From Oscillospiraceae bacterium (GTDB taxonomy: Bacteria > Bacillota > Clostridia > Oscillospirales > Oscillospiraceae): 64,000 bases of DNA. This document shows, in pieces, positions 8,295 through 17,441 of the stretch (its first letter is position 1; each line of letters begins with the position of its first letter). The notes under the pieces were generated by a model that had not been told where the DNA came from, did no database searches, and saw nothing but the letters and a program-made list of their open reading frames with translations. The stretch covers positions 1 to 64,000 of the forward strand of contig JAFQCX010000018.1 in NCBI GenBank assembly GCA_017416245.1. The letters are read 5' to 3'. A program made the translations under genes and the position numbers.

Positions 8295-9569
8295 CTATAA
8301 AGAAGCGATATATTCCTGCAGGTCCACAACGCAGTTGTTTTTCCGCGACTGCTCTGCGGCAAATACCAGATGGTGGTTATTCACGCTGGTGCGAATATCG
8401 GAAACAGAGAAACCGTTGTAGGTGCCGCTTAAGTATTCATGGAGCGCGCGGACGATGCCTTCGTCTCCGCCGCCGTGTCCGTTCAGAAGGCCGTCCTTGC
8501 CGGTTATGGGAAACATCTGTTCTTCCTTCTGATCAAAACGACGGACGCGGATGGGCGCTTCTGCGCTGTCCATGCTGCCGAACAGCTCACCCTCCGTGCC
8601 CATAATGTGGATATGTCTGCCACCTTTGTTGAAGGCGCACATAGAAAAGGTTACGGTGATATCATCTTCAAAGAGCATATTCACCGTTTGGTGATCCACC
8701 ACATCGTTATCGCAACGGAATACGCACTTGCCGTATTGGGTGGTGCGCAAAGCCTTTTCCACTTGCTCGTCTGTGGAGTTGCTCATACCTGTGCAGGCGT
8801 TGCGGAACCAGGCGTTTTTCTTATCGTCCAAATACAGCTTTACGGCATTGAAAAGGCAGGTGTCTGCGTAAGGACAGCCGTCAATGCAGCGCTCAGGTGC
8901 ATCCTTTGGTGCGTTGTCCTCCTTAAAATAGGTCAGGGTGCCGAAGGACTGGATTTTCCGGCAGGACTTGTTCAGCAACCACTGCAGAATGTCCAGATCG
9001 TGGCAGGATTTCTGCAGCAGCATACAGGAGGAACGGCCGGAATTGCCCCAATTGCCCCGGACAAAACTGTGGCTTTGATGGATCAGTCCCACACATTCTT
9101 TATGTTCCACGCTGATCACCTTGCCGATGATGCCACTTTCCAGTAACTGCTTGACCCTGCAGAAAAAAGGTGTATAGCGCAGCACGTGGCACACAAGAAT
9201 GCGGTTGCCCATTTCTTCAGAGCACTTGGCCATTTTTTCACAATCCACGGGATTGGGCGCTACGGGTTTTTCCAATAAAATGTCGTAGCCCAGCTTTGTA
9301 GCGGCAAGGGTAGGCGCCAAGTGCAGCTGATCCATAGTGGAGATTACGGCAATGTCTGCAATTTTTCCAAGGGCCAGCAACGATTCCCAGCTGTCAAAAC
9401 AGCGATCTTCGGGGATCGCGAACATTTCCTGCAGGTAGCTTCTGCAGCTTTCGATGGGATCGGCAACGGCTACGACCTGGTATTTATCATCCATTTCTTT
9501 CATAGCCCTGCCATAAGCTCTGCCTCTGTTGCCTGCGCCGATGATCACAACGGTATATTTTTTCTCCAT
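8295..9569 (-). CDS. Gfo/Idh/MocA-family oxidoreductase
   Basis: A 424-aa NAD(P)-dependent dehydrogenase. The N-terminal Rossmann motif is VVIIGAGNRGRAYG. The family EKP motif appears as DILLEKPVAPNP, and the catalytic region follows in the C-terminal alpha/beta domain. A Cys-rich insert (CIDGCPYADTCLF, about residues 230-245) is unusual and may bind metal. Relatives oxidise sugars, inositols or their derivatives. ATG 9569 is used, with GGGGAG eight bases upstream. It is convergent with the aminotransferase operon and divergent from the araC gene at 9686, which probably regulates it. Confidence 0.85.
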   Translation of the reverse strand: MEKKYTVVIIGAGNRGRAYGRAMKEMDDKYQVVAVADPIESCRSYLQEMFAIPEDRCFDSWESLLALGKIADIAVISTMDQLHLAPTLAATKLGYDILLEKPVAPNPVDCEKMAKCSEEMGNRILVCHVLRYTPFFCRVKQLLESGIIGKVISVEHKECVGLIHQSHSFVRGNWGNSGRSSCMLLQKSCHDLDILQWLLNKSCRKIQSFGTLTYFKEDNAPKDAPERCIDGCPYADTCLFNAVKLYLDDKKNAWFRNACTGMSNSTDEQVEKALRTTQYGKCVFRCDNDVVDHQTVNMLFEDDITVTFSMCAFNKGGRHIHIMGTEGELFGSMDSAEAPIRVRRFDQKEEQMFPITGKDGLLNGHGGGDEGIVRALHEYLSGTYNGFSVSDIRTSVNNHHLVFAAEQSRKNNCVVDLQEYIASL

Positions 9570-9685
9570 AATCACATCTCCCCAATTTACAAACAGGTTT
9601 ATAAATGGTATTATAACAGACAGAATTAATAATTATATAGATAAATAGATACAAAAGTTAATGATTTAGATACTAGGTGAAGAGA

Positions 9686-10498
9686 ATGTTTCAAAAAATT
9701 GAAAAGCAATTTGAAATAGAAAGCATTGGCTTTTATTATGACCGTGTGTTTTCCAAAGACCACGATTTCAAGGGAGAGCGGCACGATTTTATAGAGCTTG
9801 TCTACGTGTGCGAAGGCAGCGCCCAAATTGTAGAAAACGAGAATATATATACTTTAAACAACGGTGATTTTGTGCTTCACGCGCCGATGGAATTCCACCG
9901 CATTAAAAGCGCTGCCGACACCGCGCCCCACGTTTACAATCTCTCCATAATGGTCAGTGGCGCTTTTCCAACGCAATTGTTCGACGGCGTATACCATTTG
10001 AGCCGGGAGCAGCAGACAAAATATATGGAATGTCTTCATTTGGCAGAGCAGTTTCTTATCCCACAGGACACAGACGCATATTTGGGGCAGCAGGTTGCAG
10101 GCGGATTGACAAGCTTTTTGCTGAATTTGTGTCAGAAAACGCACAAAAGCGATAGCTTTTTTATTGACAGTGGTGCTCTGCTGTACCGAAAGCTGGCAAA
10201 GAGCATGCAAGTGGCGGTAGATGAGAATCTGACACTGGAAAGCCTGGCAAGGAAAAACTACATAAGCGTAAGTTATGTAAAAAAGCTTTTCAGGACATAT
10301 GCCAATGTTACGCCCAAGGAATTTTACGATGAACTGCGGGTAAAGGAAGCTATGGATCAGTTGCAGAATGGCCGGTCGGTTACAGAGATTGCCCGCAAAA
10401 TGAATTTCTCATCGCCCAATTTCTTTTGCGCGTTTTTCAAAAGGCATACAGGCGTTACCCCGTCTGCATACAAAAAGCGCCACGGTTTTGATGTGTAA
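9686..10498 (+). CDS. AraC-family transcriptional regulator
   Basis: A 270-aa regulator with an N-terminal cupin (RHDFIELVYVCEGSAQI, then NNGDFVLHAPMEFHRI) and a C-terminal pair of helix-turn-helix motifs (LESLARKNYISVSYVKKLFR and VTEIARKMNFSSPNFFCAFFK). ATG 9686 has AGGTGA upstream. It is divergent from the Gfo/Idh/MocA gene and ends at a terminator shared with the convergent HIT gene. It is the second AraC protein flanking this cluster, so the two halves may answer to separate signals. Confidence 0.9.
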   Translation: MFQKIEKQFEIESIGFYYDRVFSKDHDFKGERHDFIELVYVCEGSAQIVENENIYTLNNGDFVLHAPMEFHRIKSAADTAPHVYNLSIMVSGAFPTQLFDGVYHLSREQQTKYMECLHLAEQFLIPQDTDAYLGQQVAGGLTSFLLNLCQKTHKSDSFFIDSGALLYRKLAKSMQVAVDENLTLESLARKNYISVSYVKKLFRTYANVTPKEFYDELRVKEAMDQLQNGRSVTEIARKMNFSSPNFFCAFFKRHTGVTPSAYKKRHGFDV

Positions 10499-10514
10499 AC
10501 GCCAGTATCCGTTC

Positions 10515-10548
10515 AAAAAAATCCGTTCTCATAAGAGAACGGATTTTT
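10515..10548. terminator. Bidirectional terminator between araC and the HIT gene
   Basis: A stem of ATCCGTTCTC with GAGAACGGAT, with A-run and T-run on either side. It differs by one base in the core from the terminator at 3734-3770. Confidence 0.85.
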
Positions 10549-10551
10549 CCT

Positions 10552-10971
10552 TTACAGATTGTCCTTGATTTTCTGAATCATTTCGGCGTACTGAGCGTCG
10601 GTCAGGTACACCTTGTCGGGGTTCATCTGGAACACGCCGCCAAACTCGTCGCCGCCCTCGTATTTGGGAACAAGGTGGAAGTGCAGGTGGCAGCCGGTGT
10701 CACCATAGGCGCCGTAGTTGACCTTCTTGGGGGCAAATGCCTTATGCAGCGCCTTTGCGACCCGGTTTACATCCGCAAAGAAAAGGTTTCGCTCTTCGTC
10801 GGTGAGGTTCACGATCTCACTGACGTGGTCTTTGTATGCCACGATCACACGGCCGGGCTTGGACTGCTCCTTAAACAGGATCAGGCTTGAAACCTGCAGG
10901 TCGCAAATGTAAATGCCAAACTTGTCCAGCAGCTCACCGCGCATACAGTATCCGCAATTGGTATCTTTCAT
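10552..10971 (-). CDS. HIT-family nucleotide-binding protein
   Basis: A 139-aa HIT protein with the signature HLHFHLVP at residues 95-102. The three histidines (95, 97, 99) form the nucleotide-phosphate site. An N-terminal CxxC (Cys6, Cys9) may bind zinc, as in some HIT hydrolases. Such proteins hydrolyse nucleoside phosphoramidates, dinucleoside polyphosphates or similar; the true substrate is unknown. It appears monocistronic. Confidence 0.88.
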   Translation of the reverse strand: MKDTNCGYCMRGELLDKFGIYICDLQVSSLILFKEQSKPGRVIVAYKDHVSEIVNLTDEERNLFFADVNRVAKALHKAFAPKKVNYGAYGDTGCHLHFHLVPKYEGGDEFGGVFQMNPDKVYLTDAQYAEMIQKIKDNL

Positions 10972-11089
10972 AGTAAATCCTCCGTATTCACTGATTTGTG
11001 TTCATTTTAGCACACTGCCTGCCGTCGCGCAAGAGGGGTGCAGAAACAAAAAATCCGAGCGTTGGGCGGTGCGCCACAGTGATAAATTG

Positions 11090-11197
11090 CCTAAAAAGGC
11101 GTGGATTTCCCCTGATATTGCGTCAAAAATCCTCAAAATCCACAAAGGATTTCTGCGGTTTTTTCCTTATCTCAAGAAAATCTCCATCCTTTTTAGG
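11090..11197 (-). mobile_element. MITE-like element (108 bp)
   Basis: CCTAAAAAGG at 11090-11099 and its complement CCTTTTTAGG at 11188-11197 bound the element; the repeats continue imperfectly inward. The minus-strand core (AAGG-AAAA-CGCAG, CTTTGTG-ATTT, GACGCA) aligns with the core of the larger inverted-repeat element at 51082-51360, so the two appear related. It has no coding capacity. Confidence 0.5.
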
Positions 11198-11242
11198 TGC
11201 TATGCAGTTTTGAAGTGGTAACTTTTTTGATTAACAAATAAC

Positions 11243-11280
11243 AAAATTCCCGGAATGCTGACGCATTTCGGGAATTTTTT
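11243..11280 (-). terminator. Terminator of the Wzy-like gene
   Basis: ATTCCCGGAATGC and GCATTTCGGGAAT form a near-perfect stem about 75 bases past the stop of the minus-strand gene, with T-rich flanks on both strands. Confidence 0.65.
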
Positions 11281-11355
11281 ATGCAGTTAAGCAGAAAAGG
11301 GACCGTTCAAAACCATTTTATCACTATGGGGCACCGCCCTTGCCGCCCGGATTTT

Positions 11356-12795
11356 TTATTTTGTAACAGTTTTATTGAGCTTGCACTCCACGATCGCCAG
11401 CGCGCCGGAGTAGATGAGGACCGGCCCCACATTGAAGAAGTGGCAGTCGCCCATACTGGTTAAAAGCAGCGCCGCAAAGGATAGCGCAACAAACAATTTC
11501 TCTGTGGTAAAATTGCTCGTAAACAGTTTGATGGTTTGCACTCTGTGGACAAGGTATGCCGCGAAGCACACCACACCGCCGGTTGCCAGCAGCTGGATAA
11601 TGGTGTTGTGCCAGCGGGGTGGAAACAGATAGCCGAAGGTGGTGCTGCTTAGCGCCCACTTGTAAAGGTCTTCCTTCAGCGGGAAGAAGGAGCCGCCAAA
11701 CACGGGGAATTTAGCAAACTGCTTAAAGCCCTCTACATAGGTATCCAACCGCATCCGGAAGGAGGCATCTGTGCCGATCACCGGAAGATTCCGGAACAAC
11801 TGCTGCAGCTCATCGTTGAAAACAACCAGCACAAGGATCGGCGTACCGATGATCAGCGCGTGAAGTACGTGGGTCCATTTCTGCAAACGGGCGTGGCGGC
11901 TGTGAAGCACTGAAAGCACATAGGTCGCCAGGTAAATGGGTACACCCACTATAATAGAGCCGCGGGAGCAGGTAAACAGCAGACCGATGCAGAACAAAAA
12001 CGCAGACAGATATGCAAACCACGCATACTTTCCTTTGCCTGTCAGGAAAAAGGGCAGAGGGATCACCATAGCAAACAAAGCGCCAATGGAGTTATAATGA
12101 CCCCAGCCGGTAATGATCCGTTCCCGCCAGATGCTGCCATTGACGATCACGTCTTCCTTAAAGTAAATGGCGATCAGCTCGATCAGCAGCACATAGCCAA
12201 AACTGATCCCCGTCCAAAACAGGTATGCCTTGGGGGCGGATTCCCACTGCACTGCTCCGCTGAGCAGGTAGTAAAGTCCGGCGATGGCAACCAGCTGTAA
12301 AAAAGCAAACAGCAAATTCCGCCAGCCGTACTCTGCCCACTGGCCGCTGAAAACACCGGATACAGCATATGCAGCGCCCAACACCAGCATACCGGACAGC
12401 AACTGCCGTTTCTTCTGCAAAAACTTTTTGCCGCCGAAGACAGGATCGGTCACCACACGGTACACAAGGCTTACAGCAAATGCCGTCAGCAGAATCGCCA
12501 GATAGATGCCGCCACCTTGCAGGGAGAATACCGAATTATCGATCAGGCCGGGGTTATTGCCCCGGGAGGGAGATATATAACCAAATACAAATATAGGAAA
12601 AATCGGAAGCAGGTCCCTGCCATACAGGCACACATAGATGCCCGTTGCCAGCAGGAGCGTGTACGCCACCAACTCCATAGAAAACACGTTTGACAATATG
12701 GTCAGCCCGCCAAGCACCACAAAGTACACCGGCGAGTATAAGATCTGATCGATCCGCTGGACCAGCGGCTTTTCGCGATTGATACGCAAGTACAC
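11356..12795 (-). CDS. O-antigen ligase / Wzy-like polytopic membrane protein
   Basis: A 479-aa membrane protein with about 10-12 hydrophobic segments. A large extracytoplasmic loop before the last segments (about residues 325-400) contains RMRLDTYVEGFKQF and PRWHNTIIQLLATGG, the typical Wzy_C layout of O-antigen ligases and polysaccharide polymerases. In Gram-positives such proteins polymerise or attach cell-surface glycans. No glycosyltransferases lie beside it, so its glycan is unknown. The listed start is GTG, with GGGAGG only three bases upstream. A TTG six bases further in has better spacing and could be the true start. Confidence 0.78.
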   Translation of the reverse strand: MYLRINREKPLVQRIDQILYSPVYFVVLGGLTILSNVFSMELVAYTLLLATGIYVCLYGRDLLPIFPIFVFGYISPSRGNNPGLIDNSVFSLQGGGIYLAILLTAFAVSLVYRVVTDPVFGGKKFLQKKRQLLSGMLVLGAAYAVSGVFSGQWAEYGWRNLLFAFLQLVAIAGLYYLLSGAVQWESAPKAYLFWTGISFGYVLLIELIAIYFKEDVIVNGSIWRERIITGWGHYNSIGALFAMVIPLPFFLTGKGKYAWFAYLSAFLFCIGLLFTCSRGSIIVGVPIYLATYVLSVLHSRHARLQKWTHVLHALIIGTPILVLVVFNDELQQLFRNLPVIGTDASFRMRLDTYVEGFKQFAKFPVFGGSFFPLKEDLYKWALSSTTFGYLFPPRWHNTIIQLLATGGVVCFAAYLVHRVQTIKLFTSNFTTEKLFVALSFAALLLTSMGDCHFFNVGPVLIYSGALAIVECKLNKTVTK

Positions 12796-12967
12796 ACACC
12801 TCCCAACCTTATTGAGAAAATGACCCTTGCATTATACCACCGCTTAAGCAAATAGTCAAGGAGGGAGGAAATGCATCGAAAGCTGTCGCCCGGGCAGTGA
12901 AAATTTCTTACTTTTCTTTTGCCCCCGTATGTGGTATGATACTGTTGCGAGGAAAGGAGGGTATGCT

Positions 12968-13714
12968 ATGACGCTGGAACGATTCTTTGCAGAAAACCCA
13001 AAGGTGGCGCTGGCTTTTTCAGGCGGCGTGGACTCGGCATACCTGTTGTATGCGGCAAAGGCAAGTGGCGCGCAGGTCTGCGCTTACTATGTCAAAACCC
13101 CCTTTCAGCCTCAATTTGAATATGAGGATGCCCTGCATTTGGCCCAGGAGCTGGACGTGGCTATGACCACCCTGGAATTGGACGTACTGGCAGATCCCGC
13201 CATTGCAGCTAACCCGGAGAATCGCTGTTATTACTGCAAGAGGAAGATTTTTACCGCCATCGGAAAGCAGGCAAAGCAAGACGGCTTCCCCCTTGTGATC
13301 GACGGCACCAACGCCAGCGATGACTGCGCCGACAGGCCCGGTATGCAGGCGCTTTCAGAATTGGGTGTCCGTTCTCCCCTGCGGGAATGTGGCCTGAGCA
13401 AGCAGGACATTCGCAGGTTATCAAAAGAGGCAAAGCTCTTTACCCACGACAAGCCCGCCTATGCCTGCCTTGCCACCCGAATCCCCACGGGAACGGAAAT
13501 CACAGCCGATTTGCTTACCAAAACAGAGCGCAGCGAGGCATTTTTGAAAGCTTTGGGCTTTACGGATTTTCGCATCCGGCATTTAGGCACCGGCGCAAAG
13601 CTGGAGCTCCGGCAGGAGCAGCTGCCCCTGCTGCTTGCCCGGCGGGAGGCCATCGTTACAAAGCTGAAAGAAGACTACACAACCGTCCTTTTGGACTTGG
13701 AGGTGCGACAGTGA
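12968..13714 (+). CDS. larE: ATP-dependent sacrificial sulfur transferase LarE
   Basis: A 248-aa member of the LarE/PP-loop family. The pyrophosphatase loop SGGVDS is at residues 18-23. A conserved cysteine in AYACLATR (Cys167) matches the sulfur-donating cysteine of LarE, and a CYYC pair is at 87-90. LarE adenylates and thiolates the pyridinium biscarboxylate made by LarB during synthesis of the nickel-pincer nucleotide. ATG 12968 follows GGAAAGGAGGG. It overlaps larB by 4 bp in a three-gene operon. Confidence 0.93.
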   Translation: MTLERFFAENPKVALAFSGGVDSAYLLYAAKASGAQVCAYYVKTPFQPQFEYEDALHLAQELDVAMTTLELDVLADPAIAANPENRCYYCKRKIFTAIGKQAKQDGFPLVIDGTNASDDCADRPGMQALSELGVRSPLRECGLSKQDIRRLSKEAKLFTHDKPAYACLATRIPTGTEITADLLTKTERSEAFLKALGFTDFRIRHLGTGAKLELRQEQLPLLLARREAIVTKLKEDYTTVLLDLEVRQ

Positions 13715-14466
13715 ATACAGATATACGTGCGCTTTTACAAGCTGTGCAAAGTGGCAGCGTCAGTGTAGACGACGCCCTGCTGCAGCTGAAAGCCCAACCC
13801 TTCGCGGATCTGGGCTATGCCAAGGTGGATCTGCACCGCAAGGTGCGTCAGGGCGCCAACGAGGTGATCTACGGCGCAGGAAAAACGGCAGAGCAGATCG
13901 TGGGCATTTTGAACACTATGGCACAAAACGGGCAGAAAAATGTGCTGATCACCCGTTTGGACGCTGAAAAAGCAGCCGAAATTCAGAAATCCGTACAAAT
14001 CACCTACTACGAAAACGCGAAGGTCGCCATTGCCGGTGAAATGAAAAAGCCCAGCGGCATTGGCAGAATCGTGGTTGCCACAGGCGGCACCAGCGATATC
14101 CCCGTGGCCGAGGAGGCTGCCCTCACCGCAGAATTTTTGGGCAATCCCGTGGTGCGGCTGTATGATGTGGGCGTTGCCGGTCTGCATCGGCTATTAAACC
14201 ACTCAGAGGAGCTGATGGGCGCCAGCGTGGTGATCGCCATTGCAGGTATGGAAGGAGCGCTTGCCAGTGTGGTAGGCGGTCTTGTGGATTGCCCCGTGAT
14301 CGCCGTTCCCACCAGTGTGGGCTATGGGGCAGCCTTTGGCGGCTTGGCGGCGCTGCTGTCTATGCTGAACTCCTGCGCCAGCGGTGTGAGTGTCGTGAAC
14401 ATCGATAACGGCTTTGGCGCAGGGTATCTTGCCAGTATGCTGAATCATATGGGAGGAAGCAAATGA
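13711..14466 (+). CDS. larB: Nickel-pincer cofactor biosynthesis protein LarB
   Basis: A 251-aa protein of the AIR-carboxylase-like (PurE-related) LarB family. LarB carboxylates and hydrolyses nicotinic acid adenine dinucleotide, the first step to the nickel-pincer cofactor. The C-terminal PurE-like region carries [33 protein letters not shown] and [12 protein letters not shown]. Start GTG 13711 overlaps the larE stop (GTGA) and follows GGAGGTGCGACA. A longer open frame extends upstream inside larE but has no ribosome site. Confidence 0.93.
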   Translation: MNTDIRALLQAVQSGSVSVDDALLQLKAQPFADLGYAKVDLHRKVRQGANEVIYGAGKTAEQIVGILNTMAQNGQKNVLITRLDAEKAAEIQKSVQITYYENAKVAIAGEMKKPSGIGRIVVATGGTSDIPVAEEAALTAEFLGNPVVRLYDVGVAGLHRLLNHSEELMGASVVIAIAGMEGALASVVGGLVDCPVIAVPTSVGYGAAFGGLAALLSMLNSCASGVSVVNIDNGFGAGYLASMLNHMGGSK

Positions 14467-15626
14467 AAACACTTTACTTAGACTGCTCTATGGGCTGCGC
14501 GGGAGATATGCTCACCGGCGCGCTGCTGGAGCTGTTTCCCAACAAGGAAGAAGTCTTAGCCCAGCTAAACGGGCTTGGCATTCCTCACGTGGAATATATC
14601 GCTGAAAAAAGCGTAAAATGCGGTGTGACAGGCACCCATATCCGTGTGCTGGTAAAAGGTGAAGAAGAGGAAGAAGAACACCACCATCACCATCACCACC
14701 ATAGTCAAATGGCGGACATTGCCCATATCGCAGAGCATTTACATATTTCAGAAAAAGTCCGCAAGCAGGTTTTGGATATCTATGAAATCATTGCTCAGGC
14801 AGAAAGCAAGGTACACGGTGTTCCCGTGGAACAGATCCACTTCCACGAGGTGGGAGCTATGGATGCCATTTCCGACATCACCGCGGTGTGCTATTTGATG
14901 GACAGGCTGGGTGTAGAAAAGGTATACGCCTCCCCTGTCCACGTAGGCAGCGGGCAGGTAAAATGCGCCCACGGGCTGCTCCCTGTTCCCGCCCCCGCCA
15001 CTGCCCACATTTTGCAGGGTGTTCCCATTTACGGCGGGCAGGTAGCAGGCGAGCTTTGCACTCCCACAGGCGGTGCGCTCCTTAAATATTATGTAAACCA
15101 ATTTGGCAATATGCCCCCTATGGTGACTACCGCCATTGGCTATGGTATGGGCAAGAAGGATTTTGACAGACCCAACTGTGTGCGGGCTATGCTGGGCGCT
15201 GACCAAGGGCAGGAAGATGACATTTTGGAGCTATCCTGCAATTTGGATGATATGACCGGTGAAGAGATCGGCTTTGCTTTGGAGCAGCTGATGGATAACG
15301 GCGCTTTGGATGTGTTTACCACAGCCATCGGTATGAAAAAGAGCCGCCCCGGAATTATGTTAACCGTTTTGTGCCGCCCGGAGGATAAAGAAACGCTGCT
15401 GCCCCTTATCTTCCGCCACACCACCACCTTGGGTGTGCGGGAGAATCGCCTGCATCGCTACACCCTGGATCGGAGAACGGAAACCGTCAACACCCCCTAC
15501 GGTCCTGTGCGGCAGAAAATTGCCACAGGCTATGGGATAGAGCGGAAAAAGTACGAATATGAGGATTTGGCGCAGCTTGCCCGCGGGCACGGTCTTTCCA
15601 TATTCGACCTGCCCCGTAAGGATTGA
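14463..15626 (+). CDS. larC: Nickel insertion protein LarC, full-length
   Basis: A 387-aa LarC, which inserts nickel into the pincer cofactor in a CTP-dependent reaction. Motifs: [18 protein letters not shown] at the N-terminus, [13 protein letters not shown] mid-protein, [12 protein letters not shown] in the C-terminal domain. Six Glu then eight His (residues 67-80) form a natural metal-binding tract. In Lactiplantibacillus LarC needs a programmed frameshift between larC1 and larC2; here both parts are one continuous frame. It overlaps larB by ATGA. No lactate racemase (larA) is in the window. Confidence 0.93.
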   Translation: MKTLYLDCSMGCAGDMLTGALLELFPNKEEVLAQLNGLGIPHVEYIAEKSVKCGVTGTHIRVLVKGEEEEEEHHHHHHHHSQMADIAHIAEHLHISEKVRKQVLDIYEIIAQAESKVHGVPVEQIHFHEVGAMDAISDITAVCYLMDRLGVEKVYASPVHVGSGQVKCAHGLLPVPAPATAHILQGVPIYGGQVAGELCTPTGGALLKYYVNQFGNMPPMVTTAIGYGMGKKDFDRPNCVRAMLGADQGQEDDILELSCNLDDMTGEEIGFALEQLMDNGALDVFTTAIGMKKSRPGIMLTVLCRPEDKETLLPLIFRHTTTLGVRENRLHRYTLDRRTETVNTPYGPVRQKIATGYGIERKKYEYEDLAQLARGHGLSIFDLPRKD

Positions 15627-15659
15627 CCGGATTTTGCCATTTTTCCCCTTTGGAAAGGG

Positions 15660-15687
15660 TTGATTTTTGGGACAAATGCGATATAAT
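15660..15687 (+). promoter_or_regulatory. Promoter of metV-metF
   Basis: TTGATT (15660-15665) and TATAAT (15682-15687) with a 16-bp spacer, 35 bp before the metV start. Confidence 0.7.
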
Positions 15688-15722
15688 GAACTTGATAATC
15701 CTACATACAAGGAGAATGCTAT

Positions 15723-16373
15723 ATGATTATTACACAGAAAAAACCCGTAGAAGAGGTTATGGCTCTGGTTGGCGACGCAAAAACCGTTGCCATCGTGGGT
15801 TGTAACAGCTGCGCTACCGCCTGTCAAACCGGCGGCGAGGCACAGATCAAAGAGCTGTCCGCAATTCTGGAACAGGCCGGCAAGAAGGTGGTTGCTACCA
15901 CCATCGCTGACTACTGCTGCATGAACTTGGGCGTAAAGGCCAAGATGAAAGCTATCAATGCCGCTACCCCCGACTGCATTATTTGTATGTCCTGCGGTGA
16001 CGGCGTACAGTGCGTTGCCAAGAACGCTCCCACCACTCCCGTTTATCCCTCCAACAATACCATGTATCTGGGCGAGGCTGTGCGGTTTGGTGTTTGGGAA
16101 GAGGCTTGCCGCTTCTGCGGTGATTGCGTGCTGGGTCAGACCGGCGCTATCTGCCCCATTACCCAGTGTGCAAAGAGCCTGGTGAACGGTCCTTGCGGCG
16201 GTCAGAAGAACGGCAAGTGCGAGGTCAACCCCGAGAATCCCTGCGCCTGGATCAAGATCTACGAGCGTCTGCAGGCTACCAACCAGCTGGATAAGCTGAT
16301 GCAAAAGCGCGAAGATAAGGGTCACGGCGATTTCGCTTATCCCAGAACTATCAGCCTGAGGGGGAAGAAATAA
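15723..16373 (+). CDS. metV: Methylenetetrahydrofolate reductase partner protein MetV
   Basis: A 216-aa Cys-rich protein with the MTHFR C-terminal zinc-finger domain (MetV in acetogens). Numerous cysteines occur in VGCNSCATACQTGG, CCMNLG, CMSCGDGVQC and, near the C-terminus, CRFCGDCVLG and CPITQCAKSL. MetV forms a complex with MetF and probably carries electrons to the flavin. The next gene is metF, with stop and start overlapping (TAATG). No CO dehydrogenase/acetyl-CoA synthase genes are seen here, so the role may be methionine supply or one-carbon redox balance. Confidence 0.87.
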   Translation: MIITQKKPVEEVMALVGDAKTVAIVGCNSCATACQTGGEAQIKELSAILEQAGKKVVATTIADYCCMNLGVKAKMKAINAATPDCIICMSCGDGVQCVAKNAPTTPVYPSNNTMYLGEAVRFGVWEEACRFCGDCVLGQTGAICPITQCAKSLVNGPCGGQKNGKCEVNPENPCAWIKIYERLQATNQLDKLMQKREDKGHGDFAYPRTISLRGKK

Positions 16374-17296
16374 TGAGCATTTTAAAAGAAGCACTGGAAG
16401 CCGGTAAGTTTGGTATTACCGCAGAAATGGCCCCTCCTAAGGGTTATGATTTCACCGAGCAAATGGAAGCTGCCGAGCTGCTCCGCGGCAAGGTTCACGC
16501 TGTTAACGTTACTGATATGCAGTCTGCATGTCTGAAGGCCACCGGCCTGGGTCTGTGCATCAAGCTGAAGCAGGCAGGCGTTGAGCCTATTCTGCAGATG
16601 ACCGGCCGTGACCGCAACCGTATGGCTCTCATGGGCGATGCGCTGGCCGCTGCCGGCTTTGGCATCGACACTATGCTGGCCCTCACCGGCGACCACCCTG
16701 TAGTGGGTGACTGCCGTGACGCCAAGCCCGTTTACGATCTGGACTCCGTAGGTATTCTGAATATGCTCACCAAGATGGAGGAAACCGGTCTGGACTGCGG
16801 CGGCAACGAGATCGCCGGCGGCGCTCCCAAGTTCTACAAGGGCGCAGCTGTCACACCTTTGTATGACCCGCTGTTCCTGCAGATCAACAAGCTCCGCCAG
16901 AAGGTGGAGGCAGGCGCTATGTACATTCAGACCCAGGGTATCTTTGATCTGGATGTGTTCAAGCGTTTCCTGGAGATGGTGGACAAGGCCGGTATCAAGA
17001 CCCACATTATGGCCGGTATTATCCCCCTGAAGGGCGCAGGCGGCGCTAAGTATATGAACGAAAACGTGCCCGGCATTGCCGTGCCTCAGGATATGATCGA
17101 CAAGCTGGCTGCTGCCGCTGCCGAGGGTAAGGAAAAGGGCATCAAGGGTCTGCCTGCTCAGCTGGGTATGGAAATGGCTTCTGAGATGATTGCAAAGATC
17201 AAGGACGAAAAGCTGTGCGACGGCGTTCACATTATGGCTATCGGCGCAGAGAAGAATGTACCTACCATTCTGGAAAAGGCTGGTCTGTCCATCTAA
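16373..17296 (+). CDS. metF: Methylenetetrahydrofolate reductase MetF
   Basis: A 307-aa TIM-barrel flavoprotein that reduces 5,10-methylene-THF to 5-methyl-THF. Family features: the catalytic Glu in TAEMAPPKG, the folate/FAD region around QMTGRDRNRMAL and LALTGDHP, AMYIQTQGIFD and the IMAGIIPL segment. It is co-translated with MetV (1-bp overlap), typical of type-III MTHFR of acetogens and related Clostridia, which need MetV. The operon ends at a strong hairpin at 17304-17340. Confidence 0.9.
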   Translation: MSILKEALEAGKFGITAEMAPPKGYDFTEQMEAAELLRGKVHAVNVTDMQSACLKATGLGLCIKLKQAGVEPILQMTGRDRNRMALMGDALAAAGFGIDTMLALTGDHPVVGDCRDAKPVYDLDSVGILNMLTKMEETGLDCGGNEIAGGAPKFYKGAAVTPLYDPLFLQINKLRQKVEAGAMYIQTQGIFDLDVFKRFLEMVDKAGIKTHIMAGIIPLKGAGGAKYMNENVPGIAVPQDMIDKLAAAAAEGKEKGIKGLPAQLGMEMASEMIAKIKDEKLCDGVHIMAIGAEKNVPTILEKAGLSI

Positions 17297-17303
17297 TTTT
17301 ACC

Positions 17304-17340
17304 AAAAAAGGGCGTGTGGATATTCCACACGCCCTTTTTT
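17304..17340 (+). terminator. Terminator of metV-metF
   Basis: GGGCGTGTGGA and CCACACGCCC arms around TATT, with six T after the stem. Confidence 0.88.
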
Positions 17341-17441
17341 ATAAAACTCGAAAAATGTCGAAAAATTGCGAGCCTCTTTCTCTTGCCATTATTCTCAGAA
17401 TTTGATATTCTATAAGTACTTTACAGGAAAGGGGCAGGCCT

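Larger units (their letters stand above)
10972..11355. other. Gene-free spacer containing a small inverted-repeat element
   Basis: No supported gene. It contains a 108-bp element at 11090-11197 and the terminator of the downstream minus-strand gene at 11243-11280. The remaining AT-rich sequence shows nothing recognisable. Confidence 0.5.

Noticed and set aside
11356..12795. Assigning the Wzy-like protein to a capsule operon
   Set aside because: No glycosyltransferase, flippase or chain-length regulator is adjacent, so only the family call is made.
14679..14702. Polyhistidine run in larC, at first suggesting a cloning tag
   Set aside because: It is internal, in frame, preceded by a Glu run, and lies in an otherwise natural chromosomal operon. 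His-rich tracts are known in LarC.
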